Assembly: GCF_025499605.1 (NCBI RefSeq)
Contig: NZ_JAFMVC010000010.1
Coordinates: 1 to 64,000 of the forward strand
Origin: Carboxylicivirga litoralis
Lineage (GTDB): Bacteria > Bacteroidota > Bacteroidia > Bacteroidales > Marinilabiliaceae
Direction of reading: 5' to 3'
DNA length: 64,000 bases
Shown here: positions 17,854 to 27,282 of the stretch, in pieces
Layout: the number at the start of each line of letters is the position of its first letter
Numbering within the stretch: position 1 is the first letter of the stretch
Program-made: the position numbers and the translations under genes
Notes under the pieces: generated by a model
The model's database searches: none
The model's input: the letters and a program-made list of their open reading frames with translations, nothing else
What the model was told of the DNA's origin: nothing

Positions 17854-18317
17854 AACTGATGGTTTTTGATGAGTTGATGAATGGCCTGCTTTAACATTTC
17901 TTTATAATACGATGGTAAGGAGCTATCATCGATATTATCAAGAATGTAGGTTGTATCAGAATTTAGTTGCTCATTGTATTTTAAAAATACAGGCACCTCG
18001 CTTTGCACCAATGCCCTTACGTATCGCGCTTCAATATCAAAAGGATTTTGATTAATGTACTGCTCAAGCTTATTCTTACCCTTGCTGAAAAACTTCATCT
18101 TCTTAAAGGGATTATTCGTATAAATGGCTTGTCGCATATGCGCCGCTTCAATATAGGGGCTTGCCTTTTTATCATCAACGCCAGAGCTTAGTTCAATAAA
18201 GGCCTTCAAACTTTCTTCATTGTCGATGGTATGAAATTGCTTACGAATTTCATCCATCTGTTGTGACCATGTCATTACAGATGCAAGCATCAATCCTATG
18301 ACCATGGGCCATCGCAT
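17850..18317 (-). CDS. Unknown exported protein inside the carotenoid operon
   Basis: A 155-residue protein of no recognised family. The first ~18 residues (MRWPMVIGLMLASVMTWSQQ) look like a signal peptide cut after the WS pair. The mature part is helical and charged, and a QNPFDIEARYVRALVQSE stretch recalls a single TPR-like helix pair. It overlaps crtB by 1 base and crtZ by 4 bases, so it is translated in step with the pigment enzymes. A role in carotenoid membrane insertion, transport or enzyme assembly is inference only. Starts further in (MVIGLML) would shorten the signal. Confidence 0.72.
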   Translation of the reverse strand: MRWPMVIGLMLASVMTWSQQMDEIRKQFHTIDNEESLKAFIELSSGVDDKKASPYIEAAHMRQAIYTNNPFKKMKFFSKGKNKLEQYINQNPFDIEARYVRALVQSEVPVFLKYNEQLNSDTTYILDNIDDSSLPSYYKEMLKQAIHQLIKNHQL

Positions 18318-19153
18318 TATATCACATTTAGTTTGTATCTTAAATACGATTCCACCAAGATCTCCAGCTTTAGAAAATTATTGATACGAATGCGTTCACT
18401 TCTGATGCGCTTACTATCGGCTGCTTTCAATTCCTGCAACAATCGTCTGTAATAACGATATGCCAAGTATACCCCCAGGCGTCCTTCGAGTGGCAAACGA
18501 ACAACCCCTTTGTAAGCCTCATTAAAATCTGCTTCTATATCCTTAATAATCTCTTGTTTAGTATTGTTATCAAGATGCGCATTTTTTAGATTCGGAAAAT
18601 ACGAACGACCTAGGCCCTCCATATCATCTTTATAGTCGCGCAAAAAGTTAACCTTCTGAAAAGCAGAGCCCAGACGCATGGCGTATGGCTTTAGTTCACT
18701 GTAGTGTTGTTCATCGCCTTTAACAAATACTTTGAGGCACATGAGGCCCACCACATCAGCCGAACCATATATGTAATCGGCATATTCGCGGGCTGTTTTA
18801 TATTCAGTTTTATACAAATCCATCTTCATACTCTCCATAAACGAATTCACCAAATCATACAAATTATACTGGTGAACCACTTCCTGAAAAGCATTTAATA
18901 TAGGATTCATGCTAATTCTTCTCTTGAGCGCTTTCTCGTAGTTTTCCTCAAACTCAAGTAGTAATTCCTCCTGATTAAATCCATCAAAGGTATCAACAAT
19001 TTCATCGGCATAACGCACGAAACCGTATATGGCATAAATTGCAGGCCTCACCGATGGTGCCAACAAGGTAATAGCCTTTGAAAATGACGTACTATAGGCA
19101 CGTGTTACCAGCCGGCTACAATTGTAGCTTGATGAGTCGAATAATTGCTTCAT
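18317..19153 (-). CDS. crtB: Phytoene synthase
   Basis: A 278-residue squalene/phytoene synthase that condenses two geranylgeranyl diphosphates to phytoene. Both Asp-rich sites are present: DEIVD (50-54) and the NFLRDYKDD region (about 169-177), followed by GRSYFP typical of the bacterial CrtB branch. It lacks membrane helices and should act at the inner membrane face. The start overlaps the crtI stop by 4 bases (ATGA arrangement), giving the operon order crtI-crtB-unknown-crtZ-cyclase. Confidence 0.93.
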   Translation of the reverse strand: MKQLFDSSSYNCSRLVTRAYSTSFSKAITLLAPSVRPAIYAIYGFVRYADEIVDTFDGFNQEELLLEFEENYEKALKRRISMNPILNAFQEVVHQYNLYDLVNSFMESMKMDLYKTEYKTAREYADYIYGSADVVGLMCLKVFVKGDEQHYSELKPYAMRLGSAFQKVNFLRDYKDDMEGLGRSYFPNLKNAHLDNNTKQEIIKDIEADFNEAYKGVVRLPLEGRLGVYLAYRYYRRLLQELKAADSKRIRSERIRINNFLKLEILVESYLRYKLNVI

Positions 19154-20622
19154 GGTGCATGGTATTTTATGATTAAATCACTTACAATCTTGCCCGAAAT
19201 CAATGATGGTGGCACTCCGGGCCCAGGAACAGTCAGCTGTCCAGTGAAATACAGGTTTTTCACCTTTCGGCTCTTTAGCTTAGGTCTCAATACATGCGTT
19301 TGCAGTAAAGTATTAGCCAATCCGTAGGCGTTTCCTTTAAACGAATTGTAGGTCGATACAAAATCATTGACACTAAACGATTCTGTAAACAAAACATGAG
19401 TGCGGAAACTTTGTTTGGTCGTCAACTCTAAACGATTGATAATGATGTCAAAATAACGTTTTCTGATAGTTTCATTATCTTCTAAACCAGGTGCCAATGG
19501 AATTAAAAAAATGCCCGCTTCTTTACCCGCTGGCGCAACTGAATCATCTGAAACAGAAGGGAAACTGGCATAAAACAATGGTTCTTCGGGGTATTGAGGA
19601 TCGTCGTAGATAGCAGATGCATGTGCATCAAAGTCCACATCAAAAAATAAACTGTGGTGCGCTAAACCTTCCAACTTCTTATCAAAACCTACATAAAATA
19701 ATAAGGCCGATGGGGCAAACGTCTTTTTATTCCAATAATTGTCTGAATATTGTCTGAAATGCTTGGGTAATAATTGCTCAGTATGATGATAATCGGCTCC
19801 ACTTAAAAGCACATCACAATCAAAAGCTTCACCACCTGCGTATACTTTGCTAATTTTCGATTGTTCAATCAACACATCATCAGCAGGCGCATTAAGTCGA
19901 ATTTTGACTCCTAATTGCTCAGCCAGTCGTCGCATGGCATCTGCCACTTCGAACATACCTCCTTTCGGATGCCAAGTACCCAGCATAAAATCGGCATAAT
20001 TCATAAAGTTATAGAACGATGGCGTTGTAGATGGTTTAGCTCCTAAAAACAACACGGGAAATTCTAATATCTTTCGCAGTTTCGGACTTTTAACGTATTG
20101 AGCTACATCGGCTTTTATTGATTTGGTAAAAGCACCTAAACGACTGATGGTTTTTGCATTAACTATCTCAAAAAGATGCTCACCGGGTTTATACACCAAA
20201 TCTTTAACGGCAATATCATAATTAGCTTCAGCTTTCTTCAATAAGGATTGTAAGCTAGCTCCACTACCTTGCTCAATCGTTTCGAATGTATTTTGTATCT
20301 CGCTAAAATCAGTACTCAGACTCACAAAATCATCTTCTCCAAAACACACCGAATAGGAGGGATTCAGCTGCATCAGCTCATACCAATCGGATACATTTGA
20401 CTTGAAATCATTAAAAAAACGCTCAAAAACATCAGGCATCCAATAAAAGGTTGGTCCCATATCAAAGGTAAAACCATCGCGCTTTAACCGACGAGCGCGT
20501 CCTCCTACCGCATCATTTTTCTCTAATATGGTTACATCGTAACCAGCTTTAGCCAGGTAACAACTAGCTGACAGAGATGAAAAACCTGCCCCGAGAATGA
20601 CTATTTTTTTATTAGCTATCAA
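19150..20622 (-). CDS. crtI: Phytoene desaturase
   Basis: A 490-residue FAD-dependent CrtI-type desaturase that converts phytoene to lycopene. The N-terminus has the dinucleotide-binding fold ILGAGFSSLSASCYLAKAGY (9-28) and the EKNDAVGGRARR loop. The C-terminus has the CrtI signature YFTGQLTVPGPGVPP (about 459-473). No in-frame ATG precedes the FAD-binding loop, and an upstream stop at 20647-20649 bounds the frame, so TTG at 20622 is the only sensible start. It is the first gene of the crt operon. Confidence 0.93.
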   Translation of the reverse strand: MIANKKIVILGAGFSSLSASCYLAKAGYDVTILEKNDAVGGRARRLKRDGFTFDMGPTFYWMPDVFERFFNDFKSNVSDWYELMQLNPSYSVCFGEDDFVSLSTDFSEIQNTFETIEQGSGASLQSLLKKAEANYDIAVKDLVYKPGEHLFEIVNAKTISRLGAFTKSIKADVAQYVKSPKLRKILEFPVLFLGAKPSTTPSFYNFMNYADFMLGTWHPKGGMFEVADAMRRLAEQLGVKIRLNAPADDVLIEQSKISKVYAGGEAFDCDVLLSGADYHHTEQLLPKHFRQYSDNYWNKKTFAPSALLFYVGFDKKLEGLAHHSLFFDVDFDAHASAIYDDPQYPEEPLFYASFPSVSDDSVAPAGKEAGIFLIPLAPGLEDNETIRKRYFDIIINRLELTTKQSFRTHVLFTESFSVNDFVSTYNSFKGNAYGLANTLLQTHVLRPKLKSRKVKNLYFTGQLTVPGPGVPPSLISGKIVSDLIIKYHAP

Positions 20623-20726
20623 ATTGATGAACTTTTGTTTATTGTTTTACATCATTAATTAAACACTAGGTCGCTTTAAAAGTTCATATAAATAAGATGT
20701 TTTTATCTCTTATTGTCAATGGGGCA

Positions 20727-20760
20727 CAAAAAAACCACCTGATCAACAGGTGGTTTTATA
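20727..20760 (-). terminator. Intrinsic terminator of the acyl-CoA ligase gene
   Basis: accacctg pairs with caggtggt around a short tgat(c)aa loop (about 20734-20755). On the minus strand the stem is followed by a T-run of seven. It lies just downstream of the AMP-binding gene stop and separates it from the crt operon. Confidence 0.8.
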
Positions 20761-20776
20761 TCAAAATACGCAACTA

Positions 20777-22462
20777 TTATTTCGTGTACTTATACCGTTT
20801 AATACTTTTCTTAGGCGTTTTCTCAAATTCCTCTGGAAACAAAGTTACTTGCTGAATATTCATGTAAGCAGGTAAAATACTATTGGCAGATTCTTTTATC
20901 TCCTGCAACTTTCCTTCTATCTGCACCTGATTGAGTTTTTCAGCATCGGTCGCCTCATAATCGGGATAAATTAAAGCTTCCAACTTCCCTTCATTATCAC
21001 GTACCAGGCACTCTTGCACATACTCCATCGAATTAATAGTAGCTTCAATTTCTTCCGGATAAATATTTTGCCCCGAAGCCCCCAATAACATATTTTTACT
21101 TCGCCCTTTGATGTATATAAAATTTTGCTCATCAATCACGCCTAAATCACCGGTATGCAACCAGCCATCCTTATCGAATATTTCATCTGTTGCTTCCTGG
21201 TTTTTATAATAACCCAAAAGCGTGTTATCCCCTTTCACCAATATCTCCCCTACTTCGTTAAATGGGTCTTTAGAGTCAATCTTCACCTCCATGCGATCAA
21301 CTAGCTCACCAGCTGAAAACTTACGTGATTCAGTCCACGGAGCATAACTGATAAGTGGCCCACATTCAGTCATGCCATAACCAATTGTAAATGGAAAACC
21401 TATTTTACGCAAGAACAGCTCCACGTCTTTATTTAAAGCTGCTCCACCAATTATAATCTCTCTGAATTCGCCTCCGAATACTTCAAGCAACTTCTTTTTT
21501 ACCTTGCTATATACTACTTTGTTTAGTATTGGAATTTTCATCAAAGTTTTCACTTTAGTTTCTTCCAATTGTGGTAATATACGCTTCTTGAATATTTTCT
21601 CAAGAATGAGAGGAACCGATAAGATAATGTGGGGCTTCACTTTTCGGAAAGCTTCCGTAATGATTTGTGGCGAAGGAGTTCGGGTTAAAAAGGTAATATG
21701 ACAGCCCATTGTGAAAGGCCACAAAAACTCAAACAAGCAACCGTAGGCATGCGCCAATGGCAAAAAGGATACTACCCGTTCTTCAGGCTTTAGAATTAAA
21801 TGCTCCTGTGCATATTTTATATTCGACCAGATACTACGATGCGGCAACAATACGCCTTTCGAAAATCCGGACGTACCAGAAGTATATGATAACACCATTA
21901 TCTCTTCGGAACCTATCTCTGGAAAACTTAACTGTTCAGAACTAAAGCTTTTGCCATCGCCTTTAAATGCCGGTTGCAGTTTTTCAACTGATTCACTTAG
22001 CTTTCCACTTGCATGATCAACCAGTGAAATACACTGATTAATAGAAACAATGCCCATCAGGCCTTTCATCTTCGTTTCGTCAAGCTTATCAAACAATAAA
22101 TCGGTTGAAAACAACAGCTTAGATTCGGAGTGATTCACAATGTGATGAATATCGCTTGAATTAAAATCGGGCAAAATGGGCACAATAACAGCTCCGTACG
22201 TGATTGTTCCCAGGTAAACAACGGCCCAGCTAGTCATATTACGACCAATGAGCGCAACCTTGTCTCCTTTTTGAATACCTAAATCTTTATACAGCTGATG
22301 CAACCCCACTATTCGCTCACCAACCTGATTGTATGTTATTGTTTCTCCCTGAAAATCACTAAATGCTTTTAAATTCCCATAGTTTGACAGAGCTTCTTCA
22401 ACATAGCTCAAGTATCCATTATTATCCATATTGGTTGTTTTATTTGTTGCAGCTAAATGCAT
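20777..22462 (-). CDS. Long-chain acyl-CoA ligase-like AMP-binding protein
   Basis: A 561-residue ANL-superfamily adenylating enzyme that activates a carboxylic acid with ATP and CoA. Motifs in order: P-loop-like SYTSGTSGFSKGVLLPHRS (about 192-210), YGMTECGPLISY (about 360-371), DGWLHTGDLG (about 431-440), GRSKNMLL (about 451-458) and the C-terminal lysine region TPKKSIKRYK (about 550-559). It is close to FadD-type fatty acyl-CoA synthetases and lacks the long insertion of eukaryotic-like ACSL proteins. It could start at the ATG at 22462 or at a second ATG 11 codons in (22429), which opens MDNNGYLSYVEE. It ends in its own terminator. Confidence 0.87.
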   Translation of the reverse strand: MHLAATNKTTNMDNNGYLSYVEEALSNYGNLKAFSDFQGETITYNQVGERIVGLHQLYKDLGIQKGDKVALIGRNMTSWAVVYLGTITYGAVIVPILPDFNSSDIHHIVNHSESKLLFSTDLLFDKLDETKMKGLMGIVSINQCISLVDHASGKLSESVEKLQPAFKGDGKSFSSEQLSFPEIGSEEIMVLSYTSGTSGFSKGVLLPHRSIWSNIKYAQEHLILKPEERVVSFLPLAHAYGCLFEFLWPFTMGCHITFLTRTPSPQIITEAFRKVKPHIILSVPLILEKIFKKRILPQLEETKVKTLMKIPILNKVVYSKVKKKLLEVFGGEFREIIIGGAALNKDVELFLRKIGFPFTIGYGMTECGPLISYAPWTESRKFSAGELVDRMEVKIDSKDPFNEVGEILVKGDNTLLGYYKNQEATDEIFDKDGWLHTGDLGVIDEQNFIYIKGRSKNMLLGASGQNIYPEEIEATINSMEYVQECLVRDNEGKLEALIYPDYEATDAEKLNQVQIEGKLQEIKESANSILPAYMNIQQVTLFPEEFEKTPKKSIKRYKYTK

Positions 22463-22676
22463 TTATCCGATTCCTAAAAAATGTTTTGAATAGATAAATA
22501 ACCGACCAAAATTATTCAAAATTCTGAAATAGCCTAATTCATCCTGCTAATCTCATCAAAATCACATCAATATACTCATTAATCATTTGACTTTCCAATG
22601 TAAGCAATTGCTATGCCACAAATAATATAGTAAACGGACTTAGTGAAGCCTAACAAACAAAATAGCTTCTTTTTTA

Positions 22677-22684
22677 TATTTTTG
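22677..22684 (+). promoter_or_regulatory. Perfect -7 box TATTTTTG
   Basis: TATTTTTG at 22677-22684 matches TAnnTTTG and is 16 bases before the lipoprotein ATG at 22701. No well-spaced upstream TTG is visible. Confidence 0.35.
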
Positions 22685-22700
22685 TATAAACTTCCTTAGC

Positions 22701-23846
22701 ATGAAGCACATTATTTTAATCTCAATTGTCATCGTTATTGCGGCCTGTTCAAAACCACAAAAGACCCCGTATTTAACGCTTAAACCTGATAATCACATTA
22801 CCGGCGAGGCCGAACTTTACATTTTACAAGATGATTACCAGTTATTTGACAAAGCAATTGTCGACGAAGAATCGAATCACCTTTTATTTATAAAAGACTC
22901 CGTTCCTGATGCTATTTACGAATTGCGGATTAACGGACAAACCGTTACCACTTTATTAATTAAGGACACTTTTCCATTCTCTATTAGTGGAAGCTTTAAG
23001 ACAGAATCAAACGAATTAACCATCACAGGCAATGAAGCTACAAAAGCATTGTGGAAATGCCAATCAATAGCCGCAAGCCTTGAAGATGAAATTGCTCAAA
23101 CAACAGCCACCATTCCAGATTCTATTATGGCTGATGAGTATTTCAGGGTCCGCGATTCTATTTACAATCGTATTAACCACAGTATCGAAAAGAGTGCAAA
23201 AGACCTTAAACGTTCACAGAAAAATCATAGAAATACACTTTTGCCATTATTGACAGCCCAACTAAAGGCTGGCAATCACTATTTATTAAATCGTGAAAAC
23301 GAAGCCGATTATATCTATGAAACGAGCAACCAACTCAGCAATTTATATCCCCATTATAAACCGGTCAGAGTTTTTGCGTTACAGGTAGACTCCATCATGA
23401 GCCAGAACCTGTTTAATTCATTAACCAAAGAAGGACGCACTTTGCCTTCAATTTCTATCACCAATGCGTGGGGAAGGGAATTTGCATTAGATACGCTCAT
23501 CGACAAACCAACACTATTAGTACTTTGGAATTCAGAAGAATTAGCATCGCGACAAGTTAGCAAACAACTGATGCGGTGGAGCAGGAGTTATCGTCGCCAA
23601 GGTTTACAGATTTGTATGATTTCAATGGACGACAACAAAGACAGGTGGCTGGCAGCAATAAAAGAAGATCGTTTAGCTCTTCTGCACCTCTCAGATTTAA
23701 AGGGTGAAGATTCTCCTGTTATGAAAGAATTTGGATTGACTTCACTCCCATCACTTTTATTGCTTGATGACAATAGAATAATTGTCAAACGCGCAAGGGA
23801 ATTGGAAGAGCTAAGGCCTGCCATTCAACAAATAATTAAAAATTAA
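22701..23846 (+). CDS. DUF4369/thioredoxin-fold lipoprotein without redox cysteines
   Basis: A 381-residue lipoprotein with a short signal peptide and lipobox IAAC at 13-16. The N-terminal half is a beta-rich DUF4369-like domain (about 20-115), then a coiled-coil-like charged helix (about 120-190). The C-terminal domain (about 250-375) is an AhpC/TSA-thioredoxin fold with LLVLWNSEELASRQVSKQL where a redoxin would have WCxxC; the cysteines are absent. SLPSLLLLDD matches the cis-Pro region. It is therefore a structural or regulatory relative of TlpA/ResA. The next gene has the same build, so the two are a tandem pair. Confidence 0.8.
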   Translation: MKHIILISIVIVIAACSKPQKTPYLTLKPDNHITGEAELYILQDDYQLFDKAIVDEESNHLLFIKDSVPDAIYELRINGQTVTTLLIKDTFPFSISGSFKTESNELTITGNEATKALWKCQSIAASLEDEIAQTTATIPDSIMADEYFRVRDSIYNRINHSIEKSAKDLKRSQKNHRNTLLPLLTAQLKAGNHYLLNRENEADYIYETSNQLSNLYPHYKPVRVFALQVDSIMSQNLFNSLTKEGRTLPSISITNAWGREFALDTLIDKPTLLVLWNSEELASRQVSKQLMRWSRSYRRQGLQICMISMDDNKDRWLAAIKEDRLALLHLSDLKGEDSPVMKEFGLTSLPSLLLLDDNRIIVKRARELEELRPAIQQIIKN

Positions 23847-23917
23847 TCCTATATTTGAGCGATTATAATCGAAGGAACATAAGGAACAAACTAAAGTACA
23901 ATCAATTGAATCTATAT

Positions 23918-25075
23918 ATGAAACAGGGACTGTTTTTACTGCTAATATTATTAATCGCAAACGCGTGTACCAATAAAGAGCAATACACAGTAAGTGGCCG
24001 CATTGAAGGCGCTAAGGATAAAATGCTTTATCTGGAGCGTATGGATTTAAACCAAACGGTGATTATTGACTCGGTTAAAATTAAGAATGGTGACTTTGAG
24101 TTTAAACAAGATCGCTTGACGGAACCAACCTTCTTAATGTTGAAATTAAGCCCCAAAAACTACATTACCTTATTGGCCGACACTACAGAAACTATTGTTA
24201 TCAATGCCGATGCCAAAAACCTGGAAACAAGTTACCAGTTGCGCAATTCCATTGGTTCGGTCTATATTCAGATGTTTAATAAACGTATTCGCAAACTCAA
24301 CAAAGAGCTTAATACCCTTGTAGCTAAATATCAGGCTACAGACAACAGCGAGATGAAAAAAGAATTAGAGAAAGAATACGATCAGAAGCTACAAGAACAC
24401 AAAGCCTTTGTGGGTGAATTCATCATGGAAAACCCACGTTCTTTTGCCGGTTATTATGCCTTATTTCAGAATTTAGATGATAACTCAGCGGTTCTGAATG
24501 TATTCGACAAAAAAGACCAGGTATACTTCTCAACACTGGCAACAAGCTTAAACCTTTATTTTCCTGAATCGGAAAGAGCCAGTCACCTGTACAACTATGT
24601 ATTGGGTGCCAAAGCTCAGCAACAACATCAGAAATTTGCTGAAGAGTTAATCGCTTCAAAAGCGGCTGAAAGTGGCTATGTCGACATCGAGGCTCCAAAT
24701 ATTCAGGGTGATACCATTAAGCTATCATCGTTGCAGGGAAAAACTATCATTGTTAATTTCTGGGCTTCATGGGACGAAAAATCAGTTGCTGCCAACCGTC
24801 ATTTGAAAAAAATGTACAACAAGCACAAAAACAAAGGGCTGGAGGTTTACTCCGTTTCCCTTGATAAGAGTAAAGTACTTTGGGAAAGCACCATTAAAAA
24901 AGAAGGTTACACCTGGGTAGATGTTAGTGATTTGAAATACACCAACTCTTTCCCTGCCCGTCTGTACAACATTCAGCAATTACCATCGAACTACATTATC
25001 AGTCCTAAAGGCGAAATCATTGGTAAAAACCTATTTGGCAATCGCCTTACGGATAAATTGAACGAGATTTTATAA
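23918..25075 (+). CDS. DUF4369/TlpA-like lipoprotein with degenerate active site
   Basis: A 385-residue lipoprotein. The preferred start is ATG at 23918, giving MKQGLFLLLILLIANAC with the lipidated Cys17; the longer frame uses a TTG at 23855 and adds a non-signal stretch. A DUF4369 domain (about 22-115) is followed by charged coiled-coil helices and a thioredoxin-like domain (about 245-380). The redox motif is replaced by FWASWDEKSVAAN, so no CxxC remains, although QLPSNYIISP keeps the cis-Pro. The family is common in Bacteroidota, where active members are thiol oxidoreductases of the periplasm. It is followed by a strong hairpin terminator. Confidence 0.82.
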   Translation: MKQGLFLLLILLIANACTNKEQYTVSGRIEGAKDKMLYLERMDLNQTVIIDSVKIKNGDFEFKQDRLTEPTFLMLKLSPKNYITLLADTTETIVINADAKNLETSYQLRNSIGSVYIQMFNKRIRKLNKELNTLVAKYQATDNSEMKKELEKEYDQKLQEHKAFVGEFIMENPRSFAGYYALFQNLDDNSAVLNVFDKKDQVYFSTLATSLNLYFPESERASHLYNYVLGAKAQQQHQKFAEELIASKAAESGYVDIEAPNIQGDTIKLSSLQGKTIIVNFWASWDEKSVAANRHLKKMYNKHKNKGLEVYSVSLDKSKVLWESTIKKEGYTWVDVSDLKYTNSFPARLYNIQQLPSNYIISPKGEIIGKNLFGNRLTDKLNEIL

Positions 25076-25104
25076 AAGATATATCTTTCATTGAATATTA
25101 TAAC

Positions 25105-25139
25105 AGACCTTAAGGTTTTAGAAACCTTAAGGTCTTTTC
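25105..25139 (+). terminator. Intrinsic terminator after the TlpA-like lipoprotein
   Basis: agaccttaaggttt (25105-25118) pairs with 25122-25135 and is followed by a T-rich stretch. The 3-base loop probably opens into a larger one in vivo. It lies 29 bases downstream of the stop at 25075. Confidence 0.75.
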
Positions 25140-25335
25140 ATTTTATACAACCCAAATGAAATGTGCTCAAAAGCAACAGGTAGAGTCAAAATCAACCCGC
25201 GGCTTTTTAATTATCAATCATTTACATAACTCACATACTTAAAATCGGATTCAATAAAGTTTTCGACTATTTTATTTGTTTGTTCAACAACTATTTACCC
25301 CTTCCATATAGTTAGGAGAAACTTGATTTTTCTGA

Positions 25336-25343
25336 TATATTTG
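25336..25343 (+). promoter_or_regulatory. Perfect -7 box TATATTTG upstream of lpxH
   Basis: TATATTTG matches TAnnTTTG and is 30 bases upstream of the TTG start at 25373. No correctly spaced TTG is found, and the nearest at 25323 is 10 bases upstream. Confidence 0.4.
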
Positions 25344-25372
25344 TGCGTTAAATAAAAACCTAGACAATTTAC

Positions 25373-26134
25373 TTGGAAACAACGAAGAAAATATACTTTG
25401 CCTCCGATGTGCATTTAGGTGCTCCCGGCATTAAGAATCATCGTGAGCACGAAAAGCGATTTGTGGCCTGGCTCGATTCGATTAAGGATAAAGCTTCTGA
25501 AATCTATCTGATGGGCGACATCTTTGATTTCTGGTTTGAGTACAAAAAAGTTGTCCCTCGGGGATTTACCCGCTTTTTGGGCAAATTATCTGAAATTACC
25601 GATAGTGGCATTCCAGTACATTTTTTCACTGGTAACCACGACATCTGGCTCTTCGATTATCTTGAAAACGAGTGTGGCGTCAAGGTATATCGAGATCCTG
25701 TTGTTAGAACCTTTAACGGCAAAAAACTATTCCTGGCTCATGGAGATGGATTAGGTGATTATGATCGTCATTATAACTTTCTTAAATCGGTTTTTACCAA
25801 TAAATTTGCTCAATGGTTATTTGCCCGCATTCATCCTAATTGCGGCATCGGATTAGCCGACTTCTGGTCGGGCAAAAGCCGTAAAAAAAATAATGAAATT
25901 TATGGCAACCGCTACCTTGGCGACGACAAGGAGTTTGCTGTGCTTTATGCCAAAGATTTTTTGAAAAAAGAAGCTATCGATTATTTTGTATTTGGTCATC
26001 GCCACGTGGCACGGACGGTCGGTGTGGGACCTGAGAGCCAGCTTATTTTCCTGGGCGACTGGATACAACACTTTTCTTACGGTGTTTTTGATGGAAACGA
26101 CGTTGAGCTAAAATATTTCGATACCCACTTATAG
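25373..26134 (+). CDS. lpxH: UDP-2,3-diacylglucosamine diphosphatase
   Basis: A 253-residue metallophosphoesterase of lipid A synthesis that cleaves UDP-2,3-diacylglucosamine to lipid X plus UMP. The metal-binding blocks are visible: SDVHLG (11-16), GDIFDFWFEY (about 47-56), TGNHDIW (about 85-91), FLAHGDGLG (about 121-129) and FGHRHVA (about 202-208). No in-frame ATG occurs before SDVHLG and a TAG stop lies 12 bases upstream, so TTG at 25373 is chosen. It is followed after 24 bases by the FabH-like gene. Its presence agrees with a Gram-negative outer membrane. Confidence 0.9.
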   Translation: METTKKIYFASDVHLGAPGIKNHREHEKRFVAWLDSIKDKASEIYLMGDIFDFWFEYKKVVPRGFTRFLGKLSEITDSGIPVHFFTGNHDIWLFDYLENECGVKVYRDPVVRTFNGKKLFLAHGDGLGDYDRHYNFLKSVFTNKFAQWLFARIHPNCGIGLADFWSGKSRKKNNEIYGNRYLGDDKEFAVLYAKDFLKKEAIDYFVFGHRHVARTVGVGPESQLIFLGDWIQHFSYGVFDGNDVELKYFDTHL

Positions 26135-26158
26135 TTTGATATTAGAAAAAAAGTAAAA

Positions 26159-27247
26159 ATGAATTCAAAGGCTGAGATTTATGCGGTAGCTACCGGAACG
26201 GGAAGCTATATTCCTCCTGTGGTGAAAGCAAATGCCGATTTTACCAGCAACACCTTCTACAACGATGATGGAACCATTATTGAAACAGAAGGACAGGAAA
26301 TTGTTGATAAATTTGAGCAAATCACCGACATCGCTGAAAGACGATGTGCCGAAAAAAATCATGTCACATCTGATTTAGCCATGTTTGCCGGAAAAGCGGC
26401 ATTGGAAGATGCTGATTTTGACCCGGAAAAACTGGATTACATCATTGTAGCGCATAACCTGGGCGATATGCGACACGGCACTATTTATCCCGATATTCTT
26501 CCAACATTAGCATCACGGGTGAAGCATAAATTGGGTATTAAAAACCCAAAAACTATTGCTTACGACATTACTTTTGGATGCCCGGGCTGGACACAAGCTA
26601 TGATTCAGGCGAATTACTACATCAAATCGGGTGATGCCAAAAGCGCATTGGTCATTGGTGCTGATACACTAAGCCGTGCCATGGAGCCGCACGATCGCGA
26701 CTCTATGATTTTTGCCGATGGAGCCGGTGCTGTGCTTTTGGAAGCCTGTGAAAGCAAAATACCTGTTGGCATACTGAAACATGCGGTTCAAACAGACACC
26801 GAAGAGCACATCGACCTGCTTCGTATGGACAACCCGTACAACGAAGAACTAAAGGGAGAAAACCTCTTCCTCAAAATGTTCGGACGCCGATTATACAACT
26901 ATGCCTTGACCAACGTTCCACAGTTGGCTAAAGAATGCCTGGACAAGAACGGGATGTCGCTGTCTGACATTAAAAAGGTCTTGATTCACCAGGCCAATGC
27001 TAAAATGGACGAAGCTATTCTGAAGCGCTTATTCCGTTTATATGGTGAGCGCAATGTTGATTTAAATGTGATGCCAATGACCATACGTGAGCTGGGCAAC
27101 AGCAGTGTGGCAACTGTACCAACACTTTTCGACCTTATTTTAAAAGGCAAATTGGAAGGCCACACACTTGAAACTGGAGATAACGTAGTAATGACATCTG
27201 TTGGTGCCGGCATGAACATTAATGCATTTGTTTACAAGATGCCATAA
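26159..27247 (+). CDS. 3-oxoacyl-ACP synthase III-like (FabH family)
   Basis: A 362-residue thiolase-fold condensing enzyme. The catalytic triad is visible: Cys141 in FGCPGW, His277 in IHQAN and Asn314 in GNSS, in FabH order. FADGAGAVLLEA (about 183-194) is the usual family loop. It probably condenses an acyl-CoA with malonyl-ACP for fatty acid initiation, but a specialised secondary-lipid role is possible, since the gene is not next to fabD/fabG/acpP. It may be co-transcribed with lpxH (24-base gap). It converges on the PBP1A gene with a shared hairpin terminator. Confidence 0.85.
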   Translation: MNSKAEIYAVATGTGSYIPPVVKANADFTSNTFYNDDGTIIETEGQEIVDKFEQITDIAERRCAEKNHVTSDLAMFAGKAALEDADFDPEKLDYIIVAHNLGDMRHGTIYPDILPTLASRVKHKLGIKNPKTIAYDITFGCPGWTQAMIQANYYIKSGDAKSALVIGADTLSRAMEPHDRDSMIFADGAGAVLLEACESKIPVGILKHAVQTDTEEHIDLLRMDNPYNEELKGENLFLKMFGRRLYNYALTNVPQLAKECLDKNGMSLSDIKKVLIHQANAKMDEAILKRLFRLYGERNVDLNVMPMTIRELGNSSVATVPTLFDLILKGKLEGHTLETGDNVVMTSVGAGMNINAFVYKMP

Positions 27248-27282
27248 AAAGCTGGCAGTTAATAGCCAATAGCTTATAGCAA

